Part shown: positions 1 through 8,597 of the stretch, in pieces
Position numbering within the stretch: the stretch's first letter is position 1
Layout of the letters: each line of letters opens with the position of its first letter
Assembly (NCBI RefSeq): GCF_023278185.1
Contig: NZ_CP066356.1
Span: 8,610,001 to 8,674,000 of the forward strand
Reading direction: 5' to 3'
Length of the DNA: 64,000 nt
Origin: Bradyrhizobium elkanii USDA 76
Lineage (GTDB): Bacteria; Pseudomonadota; Alphaproteobacteria; Rhizobiales; Xanthobacteraceae
Notes under the pieces: model-generated
Told to the model about the DNA's origin: nothing
Databases searched by the model: none
What the model saw: only the letters and a program-made list of their open reading frames with translations
Made by a program: the position numbers and the translations under genes

Positions 1-1
1 C

Positions 2-157
2 AAGGACAACGGGCCGGCCAACCTGGCCGTGCTCAGGCGCCTGGCCCTCAACGTCGCCCAAGCCCACCCGGACACGACAAGCTCCCTGCGCGGCAAGCTC
101 AAACGCGCCGGATGGAACGATGCGTTCCTCTTCGAACTCCTCGGTCACATGCGATAG
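2..157 (+). CDS. ISAs1 family transposase, C-terminal fragment (cut by window edge)
   Basis: The frame is open from the left edge to a TAG and encodes the last 51 residues of a transposase. The segment NLAVLRRLALN followed by SLRGKLKRAGWNDAFL matches the conserved C-terminus of ISAs1/ISAs1-like DDE transposases (family knowledge). The start and the catalytic domain lie outside the window, so it cannot be said whether the element is intact. No terminal inverted repeat can be delimited here because only one end is visible. The next gene begins 39 bases downstream on the opposite strand. Confidence 0.75.
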   Translation, partial: KDNGPANLAVLRRLALNVAQAHPDTTSSLRGKLKRAGWNDAFLFELLGHMR

Positions 158-196
158 CCCTGCCCTCGAGGGGAGGGTGGAAGGTCACGCGCCCCC

Positions 197-1513
197 TTAC
201 GTCGGCGACATCGCGCCTTTGATCGTGCCTGCCGGCTGCGACGTGCCGGTCAGCCGCGCCCGCTCGGTATTCGGCCACAGCAGCAGCAATCCGAGCAGGC
301 CGGAGCCGGCCATGATCGCGGCGTTGATGGTGAAGCCGGACATGTAGCCGGCCATCGGCGTGGCCGCGTGCTGGATCACATTGCCCATCACCATCGGCGC
401 CAGAATGCCCGAGATCGTGTACAGCGCGCCGTAGATCGCGATGATCGCGCCGCGCTGCGACACCGGCGTGAACTCGCCGAGCATCGGCGGGCACACCACA
501 TAGATCGAGCCGCACAGGCCGGAGCCGATCACCAGCAGCGCGATCATGATCCCGCCGGGCGGCGCATAGGGCAGCATCGCGAGAATGGCGCCGCCGACGA
601 TCAGCGGCACCGATCCGAGCACGCCGCGCGCGCCGCGGGTGGTGAAGCCGCGCGTCAGCATCAGCTGCGAGATCCAGCCGGTCAGCAGCACGATCGTCGC
701 GCCGAAGATCCAGGGCAGGATCGAGACGAAGCCGGCCTGGTGCTGCGAGAAGCCGAGCCCCTCGATGATGAAGGACGTGAACCAGGTCAGCCCGAGCGAC
801 AGCGCCCAATAGGCGCCGAAGGTTGCCACCACGCAGCCGATGAAGGTGCGCGAGGTCAAAAGCTTCAAATAAGGAATCCGCGGCTCGTCGGCCGTCACGG
901 CAGACGTCGACACCAGCGGCCCTTCCTTGCCGAGCGCGAACCAGGCGACGGCCCAGATCAGGCCGACGATGCCGAGCGCGCCGAAGGCGTGGTGCCAGCT
1001 GTGATTGACGATGATCCAGTTCAGCGCGGGCACGGCGAGGATCACGCCGAACGCGGAGCCCTGCGACAGGATCGCGGTCGGCAGCGTGCGCTTCTCGTCC
1101 GGAAACCATTTGTAGATCGCGTGCGCGGCGACCGAGAAGGCCGGCCCCTCGCCCGCGCCGAGGATGATGCGGCAGATCACCAGCGTCGTGAAACTGACGG
1201 TGCCGACCATCGGAAATTGCGCCAGCGACCAGATCACCGCCAGGATCAGCAGCACCCAGCGGGTGGCGACGCGATTGACGATGAAGCCGACGACGATGGC
1301 CGAGATCGAGAACAGCAGGAAGAATGACGAGCCGAGATCGCCGAACTGCTCCTGGGTGAGGCCCATTTCCTTCTTGATCGGCACGCCGGCGAGCCCGACC
1401 ACGATCTTGTCGGCAAAGTTCACCACCATGAACAGGAACAGAAGGAAGGTGATCTGCCAGGCGCCCTTCGGCGTCCCCTCTGACGTCCTCTTGGACGTCG
1501 CTTGCGTCGTCAT
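197..1513 (-). CDS. MFS transporter
   Basis: Predicted 438-residue major facilitator superfamily permease of the inner membrane with about twelve hydrophobic segments. After a short polar N-terminus the first helix reads ITFLLFLFMVVNFADKIVVG, the style of the anion:cation symporter / hexuronate-phthalate branch, which moves organic acids. The ATG at 1513 is chosen because GGGGAG lies about 5 bases upstream; an in-frame ATG 26 codons earlier has no clear ribosome binding site and adds an unlikely polar extension. The gene stands alone, back to back with the methyltransferase at 1737. The substrate cannot be read from sequence; an organic acid is a guess from the family. Confidence 0.85.
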   Translation of the reverse strand: MTTQATSKRTSEGTPKGAWQITFLLFLFMVVNFADKIVVGLAGVPIKKEMGLTQEQFGDLGSSFFLLFSISAIVVGFIVNRVATRWVLLILAVIWSLAQFPMVGTVSFTTLVICRIILGAGEGPAFSVAAHAIYKWFPDEKRTLPTAILSQGSAFGVILAVPALNWIIVNHSWHHAFGALGIVGLIWAVAWFALGKEGPLVSTSAVTADEPRIPYLKLLTSRTFIGCVVATFGAYWALSLGLTWFTSFIIEGLGFSQHQAGFVSILPWIFGATIVLLTGWISQLMLTRGFTTRGARGVLGSVPLIVGGAILAMLPYAPPGGIMIALLVIGSGLCGSIYVVCPPMLGEFTPVSQRGAIIAIYGALYTISGILAPMVMGNVIQHAATPMAGYMSGFTINAAIMAGSGLLGLLLLWPNTERARLTGTSQPAGTIKGAMSPT

Positions 1514-1736
1514 GTCCGGCTCCCCGTCGTTTCGTTTTTGGCTTCGTAAATCGGCCCCGTCCGGCGATGCTAGCCACGCCTCGCCGTGCAACGCAACACC
1601 GCATTTCTTCGGGGAAGTACGACCCGGAGCGCTTCCAGCGGCCTGATCACGATCGCGTCGGTCGCGCCGGTGGAGCGGTGAACTGTCATGCCCCGGCTGC
1701 TATGTTCAGGGGCAACGAAAAGCCCGGGGTTATTTC

Positions 1737-2498
1737 ATGAACAGATCGATCCTACGTGCGGCCGCCTGCATTGCATTCGTATCCGCCGCGCTGCTTGTCG
1801 TGCCTCAAGTTCGCGCGGAAGACGCTGCCAATCCCGACTACGCCGCGATCGTCGCTGCACCCGATCGCAGCGATGCGGATCGCCAGGTCGACCAGCGCCG
1901 GCAACCGGCCAAGATGCTCGCCTTTGCCGGCGTCAAGCCCGGCATGACGATCCTCGACATGGCGGCCAGCGCGGGCTACAGCACCGAACTGTTGGCGCGC
2001 ACCGTCGCCCCGTCGGGCAAGGTCTACGCGCAGGATTCCGCGACCGTGCTCGAGCGTTTCGTCAAGGACAGGTTCGACACCCGCGCCAAGGCGCCGGCGA
2101 TGAAGAATGTGGTCCATGTGGTGCGGGACTATGACGACCCGATCCCGCCCGAGGTCAAGGACCTCGACATGATCACCTTCTTCTTTTTCTATCACGACAT
2201 CGCCTATCTGCCGGTCGACCGCGCCGCGATGAACAAGAAGATGTTCGCCGCGCTCAAGCCGGGTGGCTTCCTCGTGATCGCGGATCACTCGGCCAAGGCG
2301 GGCGAAGGCACCAGTGTCGCCAAGACGCTGCACCGGATCGAGGAGAGCACCTTGAAGCAGGAGATCGAGGCGGCCGGCTTCAAGCTGGTGGCCGAGGGCG
2401 ATTTCCTGCATCATGCGGAGGACCCCAAGGACATTCCCGTCTTCAAGGCACCGGTGCCGATCGACGAGTTCGTCCTGAAATACCAGAAGCCGCAATGA
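1737..2498 (+). CDS. Secreted SAM-dependent methyltransferase-like protein
   Basis: 253 residues. An N-terminal signal peptide (about residues 1-27, ending VRA) precedes a class I methyltransferase fold: motif I reads ILDMAASAGYSTELLA with the acidic end of strand 2 at KVYAQD, and a later strand reads GGFLVIADHSA. It resembles the 'predicted methyltransferase' group COG4798 that carries export signals. The methyl acceptor is unknown. A GGGGTT stretch precedes the ATG. It is followed 36 bases later by the ABC ATPase gene in the same direction and could be co-transcribed. The export signal on a SAM-dependent fold is odd, because SAM is not normally periplasmic; it may bind another ligand. Confidence 0.8.
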   Translation: MNRSILRAAACIAFVSAALLVVPQVRAEDAANPDYAAIVAAPDRSDADRQVDQRRQPAKMLAFAGVKPGMTILDMAASAGYSTELLARTVAPSGKVYAQDSATVLERFVKDRFDTRAKAPAMKNVVHVVRDYDDPIPPEVKDLDMITFFFFYHDIAYLPVDRAAMNKKMFAALKPGGFLVIADHSAKAGEGTSVAKTLHRIEESTLKQEIEAAGFKLVAEGDFLHHAEDPKDIPVFKAPVPIDEFVLKYQKPQ

Positions 2499-2534
2499 GG
2501 CACGGCCATCGCTTCATCTGACCAGACCGCCGCG

Positions 2535-3188
2535 GTGCTTCGCGTCACCGGCCTGACCAAGAGTTACCGCTCTGCCGGCGAACACGTCGCCGTGCTGCGC
2601 GGCGTCGACCTTGCCGTTGCAACCGGCGAGAGCGTGGCGCTGACGGGGGAATCCGGCAGCGGCAAGAGCACGCTGCTGCATCTGATCGCGGGGCTCGATG
2701 CCGCCGATAGCGGCGAGATCGCCCTCGCCGACATCGTCGTCTCCCGCCTTAACGACGCCGGCCGCGCCGAATTGCGCCGCGACCGGCTCGGCCTCGTCTT
2801 CCAGCAGTTCAACCTGATCCCGAGCCTGACGGTCGCGGACAATCTCGTGTTTCAGTCGCGCATCGCCGGCCGGCATGACGCCGCCTGGCACGACGAACTG
2901 GTCGAGCGCCTCGGCCTGAAAAGCCTGCTCAGGCGCTATCCCGAGCAATTGTCCGGCGGTCAGCAGCAGCGCGTCGCGATCGGCCGTGCGCTGGCGCCAA
3001 AGCCGCTGTTGCTGCTCGCCGACGAGCCGACCGGCAATCTCGACGAGGACACCGCCGACGAGGTGCTGGCACTGGCGCGAGATCTCGTGACCCGCACCGG
3101 CTGCGGCTTCCTGATGGTCACGCACAGCGCGCGGCTCGCGGCGACGCTCGACCGCCAGGTCACCCTGCATGCCGGGATCGTCGCATGA
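2535..3188 (+). CDS. ABC transporter ATP-binding protein, LolD/MacB type
   Basis: A 217-residue cytoplasmic ATPase that powers the adjacent FtsX-type permease. Walker A GESGSGKST is at residues 38-46, the signature LSGGQQQRV near 139, and Walker B LLLLADEP with D163-E164, all intact. The length is typical of LolD. GTG at 2535 is the first standard start after the preceding stop codon at 2496. It has no convincing Shine-Dalgarno, and an ATC at 2508 with GAGG seven bases upstream would give a conventional N-terminal extension, so the true start may be a rare AUC codon. The stop overlaps the start of the permease gene by 4 bases. Confidence 0.88.
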   Translation: MLRVTGLTKSYRSAGEHVAVLRGVDLAVATGESVALTGESGSGKSTLLHLIAGLDAADSGEIALADIVVSRLNDAGRAELRRDRLGLVFQQFNLIPSLTVADNLVFQSRIAGRHDAAWHDELVERLGLKSLLRRYPEQLSGGQQQRVAIGRALAPKPLLLLADEPTGNLDEDTADEVLALARDLVTRTGCGFLMVTHSARLAATLDRQVTLHAGIVA

Positions 3189-5644
3189 GGCGCGCGCTGT
3201 GGATCCTCGCGGTGCTGCTCAGCCACTGGCGGCGGCATCCGATGCAGCTCGCGACGCTCTTGATCGGACTGATCTCGGCCACCGCGCTGTGGAGCGGCGT
3301 GCAGGCGCTGAACCAGCAGGCGCGCATCGCCTATGACCGCGCCGCCGCGACCTTCGGCGGATCGCGCACCGCGATGCTGGTCGCCAAGGACAGCGCGACC
3401 TTCCCGCAAACATTGTTCGTCGATCTGCGCCGTGCCGGCTGGCCGGTGTCGCCAATACTGGAGGGCCGGGTCCAGATCGACGGCCGCAGCTTCCGGCTGC
3501 TCGGCGTCGAGCCGGTGACGCTGCCGTCCGAGGTCGGCAACGCGCCGACGGTCGGACGCGGCAGCCTGCAAGCCTTCGTTACGCCGCCGGGCGAAATGCT
3601 GGTGGCGCTGGAAACGCTGCGCGATTTCGGCCTCAGGGAAGGCGAGCGGCCACAGGCCAACGGCACGAGCTTGCCGCCGCTGCGCGTGCAGGCCGAGCTC
3701 GCGCCCGGCGCACTGATCGTCGATATCGGCATCGCGCAGGACATCCTCAAAATGCCCGGCCAGGTCTCGCGGCTGCTGGTCGGCAAGTCCAAAGCGCCGC
3801 ACGCAGCGCTGGAAAGCGTGGCGGGTGACAAGCTCCGCCTGGTCGAGCCGAGCGCCGAGAGCGAGCTCGAACGCCTCACCGACAGCTTCCATCTCAATCT
3901 CACCGCGTTCGGCCTGCTGTCGTTCTTCGTCGGCCTGTTCATCGTCAACTCCGCGATCGGCCTCGCCTTCGAGCAGCGGCTGCCGATGCTGCGCACGCTG
4001 CGCGCCTGCGGCGTCTCGGCGCGAATGCTCAACACCGTGCTGGTGATCGAGCTGGTGTCGCTGGCGCTGGTCGCCGGCCTCATCGGCCTCGTCTGCGGCT
4101 ACTTCATCGCGGCTTCCTTGCTGCCGGATGTCGCGGCCTCGCTGCGCGGGCTCTATGGCGCGCAGATCCCCGGGCAGCTTTCGCTCAAACCCGTCTGGTG
4201 GTTCGCCGGCATCGCCATCAGCATCCTGGGCGCGCTCGCCGCGGCGGCCGCGAGCCTTGCCAAGGCGATCCGGATGCCGGTGCTGGCGACGGCGCAGCCG
4301 CAGGCCTGGCAGCAGGCGCAGCGCCGCTGGCTGATCATCCAGAGCGCGGCGGCACTTGCGGTGTTCGCGGTCGCCGCGGGCCTGATCTGGTTCGGCGATT
4401 CCCTGATCGCGGGCTTTGCCGTGCTCGCCGCGCTGATGCTCGGCGCGGCGCTGATTCTGCCGATGGTCCTGCAAATCGCGCTCGCGTTCGGCCAGCGCAG
4501 CGCGCGGGCGCCGGTCGGCATCTGGTTCTGGGCCGACAGCCGCCAGCAATTGTCGGGCCTGTCGCTGGCGCTGATGGCGCTGCTGCTTGCGCTCGCGGTC
4601 AATGTCGGCGTCGGCACCATGGTGGAAAGTTTTAACCGCACCTTCCTGGTCTGGCTCGACGGCCGGCTCGCCGCCGACGTCTACATCAGCGCCGCCAGCG
4701 ATCAGCAGGCAAAGGAGATCAAGGCCTGGCTGCGCGACCGGCCCGAGATTCAGGCAATCCTGCCCGGCGGCCGCGCCGACACCCAGCTCGGCGGCGCGCC
4801 GATCGAGGTGCTCGGCCTGCCCGACCACGCCACCTATCGCGACAACTGGCCGTTGCTCGAAAGCGCCGCGAATGCGTGGGTTCGGCTGCGGCCCGGCGAC
4901 GCCTGCCTCGTCAGCGAGCAGCTGTCGCGACGGATGAAGCTGGCGATCGGCGATCGTATCGAGGTGCCCGCCCCCGGTGGCAACTGGCCGCTCGAGATCG
5001 TCGGCATCTATGCCGATTACGGCAACCCCAAGGGCCAGATCGCGGTCAACTTCGCCGCGCTGACGCGGCGCTTCCCGCAGACGCCAATGACGCGGATGGG
5101 CGTCCGCGTAGCGCCCGACAAGATCGCACCGCTGGTCACTGCGCTGCAGGAGACATTCGGGCTCGATGATCGCAACATCGCCGACCAGGCGCGGATGAAA
5201 ATGGAATCGAAGCGGGTGTTCAACCGCACCTTCTCGGTAACCGCGGCGCTCAACGCCTTCACGCTCGGCGTCGCCGGCATCGCGCTTTTGACCAGCCTGC
5301 TCACGCTGGCCAATTCGCGGCTGCCGCAGCTGGCGCCGCTCTGGGCGATCGGCCTGACGCGGCGGCGGCTCGCCGCGCTCGAGCTGTTGAAGACCATGGC
5401 GGTCGCGCTGATCACTGCGCTGTTCGCGCTGCCGCTCGGCCTTCTGGTGGCGTGGTGCCTGCTTGCGATCGTCAACGTCAAGGCGTTCGGCTGGCGGCTG
5501 CCGTTCCACGTCTTCCCGCTGCAGCTGCTCGAGCTGCTCGCGGTGGCGCTGGCCGCTGCATTCTGTGCCGCGGCGCTTCCGGTCGTGAGGCTGGCCCGCA
5601 TGCAGCCGGCCAGCCTGATCAGGATCTTTGTCAATGAGCGCTAG
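3185..5644 (+). CDS. ABC transporter permease, FtsX/MacB domain, duplicated
   Basis: An 819-residue inner-membrane permease. One N-terminal helix is followed by a periplasmic domain, then three helices around residues 235-330, further helices around 390-475, a second large periplasmic region (about 480-690) and three C-terminal helices. This duplicated FtsX architecture (one long chain instead of two half-size permeases) is seen in exporters for lipids, lipoproteins or peptides. It starts within the stop of the ATPase (ATGA) and is followed, also with overlap, by the lipocalin-like gene. The three-gene order ATPase-permease-CrtC/AttH protein is a recurring set, suggesting a role in envelope lipid handling; this is inference from family context. 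Confidence 0.85.
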   Translation: MRRALWILAVLLSHWRRHPMQLATLLIGLISATALWSGVQALNQQARIAYDRAAATFGGSRTAMLVAKDSATFPQTLFVDLRRAGWPVSPILEGRVQIDGRSFRLLGVEPVTLPSEVGNAPTVGRGSLQAFVTPPGEMLVALETLRDFGLREGERPQANGTSLPPLRVQAELAPGALIVDIGIAQDILKMPGQVSRLLVGKSKAPHAALESVAGDKLRLVEPSAESELERLTDSFHLNLTAFGLLSFFVGLFIVNSAIGLAFEQRLPMLRTLRACGVSARMLNTVLVIELVSLALVAGLIGLVCGYFIAASLLPDVAASLRGLYGAQIPGQLSLKPVWWFAGIAISILGALAAAAASLAKAIRMPVLATAQPQAWQQAQRRWLIIQSAAALAVFAVAAGLIWFGDSLIAGFAVLAALMLGAALILPMVLQIALAFGQRSARAPVGIWFWADSRQQLSGLSLALMALLLALAVNVGVGTMVESFNRTFLVWLDGRLAADVYISAASDQQAKEIKAWLRDRPEIQAILPGGRADTQLGGAPIEVLGLPDHATYRDNWPLLESAANAWVRLRPGDACLVSEQLSRRMKLAIGDRIEVPAPGGNWPLEIVGIYADYGNPKGQIAVNFAALTRRFPQTPMTRMGVRVAPDKIAPLVTALQETFGLDDRNIADQARMKMESKRVFNRTFSVTAALNAFTLGVAGIALLTSLLTLANSRLPQLAPLWAIGLTRRRLAALELLKTMAVALITALFALPLGLLVAWCLLAIVNVKAFGWRLPFHVFPLQLLELLAVALAAAFCAAALPVVRLARMQPASLIRIFVNER

Positions 5645-6719
5645 CGGCACCATCACCCGTCGCGCCTTTGCCGGCGGTGCGCTGGGGCTGGCGCTCGGCG
5701 GCAAGACGTTCGCGCAGGGCTTTGCCGGGCTCGGCGAGACGGCGGAAGGATTTGCCGCCGTCTCGCCGGGCAAGCCGTTCACCTTCCCCGCGGACCATGG
5801 TCCGCATCCGGAATTCCGGATCGAGTGGTGGTACGTGACCGCCAACCTGTCCGACACGAGCGGCGCGGCCTATGGCGCGCAATGGACGCTGTTCCGCCAG
5901 GCGATGAAAGCGGGCGGACCGGCCGAGGGCTGGGCCAATCAGCAGCTCTGGATGGGCCACGCCGCCGTGACCAGCACCGGCACGCACCGCTTCAGCGAGA
6001 CCTTTGCCCGCGGCGGCGTCGGGCAGGCCGCTGTGGAAGCCACGCCGTTCCGCGCCTGGATCGACGCCTGGGAGTTGCGCGGGCGCGATGCGTTCGATGC
6101 GCAGCGTGTCGCGCCGCTCGAGCTCAAGGCCTCCGCCGCCGACTTCAGCACCGCGCTGCGGCTCGAAGCCGACCGCGCGCTGGTGCTGCAGGGCGACCAC
6201 GGCTACAGCCGCAAGTCGGATCGCGGACAGGCCTCCTATTACTACAGCCAGCCGTTCTACAAGGCGTCCGGCCGCATCGTGATCGACGACAGACCGGTCG
6301 ACGTCACGGGCATGGCCTGGATGGATCGCGAATGGAGCAGCCAGCCATTGGCGGCCGACCAGACCGGCTGGGACTGGTTCTCGCTGCATCTGCCCGGCGA
6401 CGAGAAGCTGATGCTGTACCGGCTGCGCCAGAAGGACGGCCGCGAAAACCTGTTCGGCAACTGGATCATGCCGGACGGCCGCTCGGCCGAGATCGCCGCC
6501 GACGGCAACAGCATCGCGCCGCTCGCAACCACCGAGATCGACGGCCGCAAGCTGCCGACGTCATGGCGCGTCAGCCTGCCCGCACGCGGCCTTGCCATCG
6601 AGACCACGCCGCTCAATCCGAAGGCCTGGATGGGAACCAGCTTCCCCTACTGGGAAGGCCCGATCCGCTTTGCAGGCAGCCACGCCGGAATCGGCTATCT
6701 TGAGATGACCGGATACTAG
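5634..6719 (+). CDS. CrtC/AttH family lipocalin-like protein with Tat signal
   Basis: 361 residues from the ATG at 5634, which lies inside the permease's 3' end; a TTG at 5628 in the same frame would add two residues. The N-terminus TRRAFAGGALGLAL is a twin-arginine export signal. The body shows the family hallmarks FPADHGPHPEFRIEWWYVT and MAWMDREWSSQPL, seen in carotenoid 1,2-hydratase (CrtC) and Agrobacterium AttH homologues, a two-lobed calycin fold. No carotenoid genes are nearby, so carotenoid hydration is unlikely. Partnership with the upstream LolD/FtsX-type transporter suggests binding or processing of an exported hydrophobic molecule in the periplasm (inference). Confidence 0.85.
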   Translation: MSASGTITRRAFAGGALGLALGGKTFAQGFAGLGETAEGFAAVSPGKPFTFPADHGPHPEFRIEWWYVTANLSDTSGAAYGAQWTLFRQAMKAGGPAEGWANQQLWMGHAAVTSTGTHRFSETFARGGVGQAAVEATPFRAWIDAWELRGRDAFDAQRVAPLELKASAADFSTALRLEADRALVLQGDHGYSRKSDRGQASYYYSQPFYKASGRIVIDDRPVDVTGMAWMDREWSSQPLAADQTGWDWFSLHLPGDEKLMLYRLRQKDGRENLFGNWIMPDGRSAEIAADGNSIAPLATTEIDGRKLPTSWRVSLPARGLAIETTPLNPKAWMGTSFPYWEGPIRFAGSHAGIGYLEMTGY

Positions 6720-6814
6720 GTCGCCGACGGAAGATTGGCGCCGCTCCGCATGTCACACCGGGCTTCGCTGTCCCGTCATGACATCGGGGCCAATGGAAAG
6801 AGGACACGCCTGAC

Positions 6815-7207
6815 ATGTACCACTACACCGCCATCGTCACCTGCCTTGCGGTCGCGCTGCACTTCTTCTTCGCGCTACAAGTCGCACGCGCCCGCGCGGT
6901 CTACGGGGTCAAGCTGCCGGCGATCACGGGCAATCCGGATTTCGAGCGCATCTACCGCATCCAGATGAACACGCTGGAATGGATGCCGATTTTCCTGCCG
7001 TCGCTCTGGCTGTTCGCGATCTATGTCGGCGATGCCGCGGCCGCGGCGGTCGGCGCGATCTGGGTGATCGGCCGCATCGTCTATTTCATCGGCTATCGCG
7101 AAGCGGTGGCGAAGCGCAGCCCCGGCTTCGCCATCCAGGCGCTGGCCTGCGTCATCCTCTGGGTCGGCGCGATCGGCGGCGCGGTGTGGCGGCTGGTCCA
7201 CGCGTAA
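6815..7207 (+). CDS. MAPEG family membrane protein
   Basis: 130 residues with four hydrophobic segments, the size and layout of the MAPEG family (membrane-associated eicosanoid and glutathione metabolism). The conserved stretch NPDFERIYRIQMNTLEWMP contains the E-R-x-x-R/Q-x-N-x-x-E pattern of the glutathione-binding helix. Bacterial members are usually glutathione transferases or peroxidases of unknown physiological substrate. GGAC precedes the ATG. It lies 95 bases after the AttH-like gene in the same direction, and is followed by a palindromic repeat and a convergent gene. Confidence 0.85.
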   Translation: MYHYTAIVTCLAVALHFFFALQVARARAVYGVKLPAITGNPDFERIYRIQMNTLEWMPIFLPSLWLFAIYVGDAAAAAVGAIWVIGRIVYFIGYREAVAKRSPGFAIQALACVILWVGAIGGAVWRLVHA

Positions 7208-7226
7208 CGCCGCCACATATTCCGCC

Positions 7227-7252
7227 GTCGTCCCGGCGAAGGCCGGGACGAC
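7227..7252. repeat. REP-like palindrome
   Basis: A perfect 11-base inverted repeat with a 4-base loop (GTCGTCCCGGC, GAAG, then its complement) lies between two convergent genes. The same core recurs around 24941-25110 and 43441-43557. It may double as a bidirectional transcription end, although no T-tract follows. Confidence 0.8.
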
Positions 7253-7279
7253 ACCGATGTTTGTTTCACCAGCCCCGCC

Positions 7280-8470
7280 TCACTTGGTCAGCGGGCAGCC
7301 GCTTTCCTTGGCAGTGAAGAAGGCCTGGTCGCCGGGCACCACGGCGATCTGCTTGTAATAGTCCCACGGCTTCTTCGACTCCGAGGGCTTCTTGACCTCG
7401 AACAGATAGAGGTCGTGCACCATGCGGCCGTTCGCGAGCACCTTGCCCTTGGCGAAGGCGTCATCGACCGGCAGCTCCTTCAGCTTGGCGGCAACCGCCT
7501 CGCTGTCCTTGGTGCCGGCGGCCTTCACCGCCTTCAAATAGCTCAGCGTCGCCGAATAGGTGCCGGCATGGATCATGCTCGGCATCCGGCTGGTGCGCTT
7601 GAAGAAGCGCTCGCTGAAAGCGCGCGAGGCATCGTCGTGGTCCCAGTAGAAGCCCTCGGTGAGCACGAGACCCTGCGCCGCCTCGAGCCCGAGACCGTGC
7701 ACCTCCGACAGCGTCATCAACAGGCCGGCAAGCTTCTGGCCGCCGCGCACGATGCCGAACTCGGCCGCTTGCTTGATCGAGTTGGTGGTGTCGAGTCCGG
7801 CGTTGGCAAGCCCGATGATCTTGGCCTTCGAGCTCTGCGCCTGCAGCAGGAAGGACGAGAAGTCCGACGAATTGAGCGGCACGCGGACCGAGCCGACCAC
7901 CTTGCCCTTCTTCGACACGACGATGTCGCTGGTGTCCTTTTCCAGCGCGTAGCCGAAGGCGTAGTCGGCGGTCAGGAAGAACCAGGTGTCGCCACCCGCC
8001 TCCGTCAGCGCGCCGCCGGTCCCGACGGCGAGCGCGCGGGTGTCATAGGCCCAGTGGAAGCTGTAGGGCGTGCAGGCATCGCCCGTGATGCGCGAGGTCG
8101 CCGCGCCAACCACGATGTCGATCTTCTTCTTTTCCTTCGACAGCTCCTGCACCGCGAGCGCGACCGACGACGTCGTGAGCTCGGTGATCATGTCGACGTT
8201 CTCGACCTCGTACCAGCGCCGCGCGATCGCGGTCGCAAGGTCCGGCTTGTTCTGATGGTCGGCGGTAACGATCTCGATCTTCTGTCCCAGCACCTCGCCG
8301 CCGAAATCCTCGACCGCCATCCGCGCGGCTTCAAGCGAATATTTGCCGCCGTAGTCGGCATAGACGCCGGACTGATCGTTCAGGATGCCGATCTTGACGC
8401 CCTGGGCCATCGCCGGCGCCGCAAGCATCAGGCTGCAAGCCGCGACCGCGGCCAAAAATCCGGACTTCAT
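7280..8470 (-). CDS. Branched-chain amino-acid-type ABC substrate-binding protein (orphan)
   Basis: A 396-residue periplasmic binding protein of the Peripla_BP_6 / LivK class. The signal peptide MKSGFLAAVAACSLMLAAPA is followed by VKIGILNDQSGVYADYGG, the family's first strand and ligand loop. Such proteins capture amino acids, amides or aromatic and dicarboxylic acids for Liv-type transporters. No permease or ATPase gene is adjacent, so it must use a transporter encoded elsewhere or act alone. The 127 bases upstream, before the RND gene stop, are its likely promoter region. Confidence 0.88.
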   Translation of the reverse strand: MKSGFLAAVAACSLMLAAPAMAQGVKIGILNDQSGVYADYGGKYSLEAARMAVEDFGGEVLGQKIEIVTADHQNKPDLATAIARRWYEVENVDMITELTTSSVALAVQELSKEKKKIDIVVGAATSRITGDACTPYSFHWAYDTRALAVGTGGALTEAGGDTWFFLTADYAFGYALEKDTSDIVVSKKGKVVGSVRVPLNSSDFSSFLLQAQSSKAKIIGLANAGLDTTNSIKQAAEFGIVRGGQKLAGLLMTLSEVHGLGLEAAQGLVLTEGFYWDHDDASRAFSERFFKRTSRMPSMIHAGTYSATLSYLKAVKAAGTKDSEAVAAKLKELPVDDAFAKGKVLANGRMVHDLYLFEVKKPSESKKPWDYYKQIAVVPGDQAFFTAKESGCPLTK

Positions 8471-8597
8471 TTCATGCTCTCCCAGCAGTTTCTATCAGGA
8501 AAATCGGCGCGACATTATTTTATAACCCCACGCCTGCCCATCGATTTCCGCTCAGCCAAAAGTATGGGCTGCGTCGACAGCACTTGCTACTTTCCCG

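Noticed and set aside
2960..5857. A very long open frame (965 codons) on the minus strand
   Set aside because: It is the antisense of the ABC ATPase/permease genes; its product is Arg/Gln/Asp-rich with no domain, as expected from high-GC third-position bias.
5634..6719. A carotenoid 1,2-hydratase (CrtC) of carotenoid synthesis
   Set aside because: No other carotenoid gene is present, and the Tat signal and transporter context fit the AttH-like branch better.
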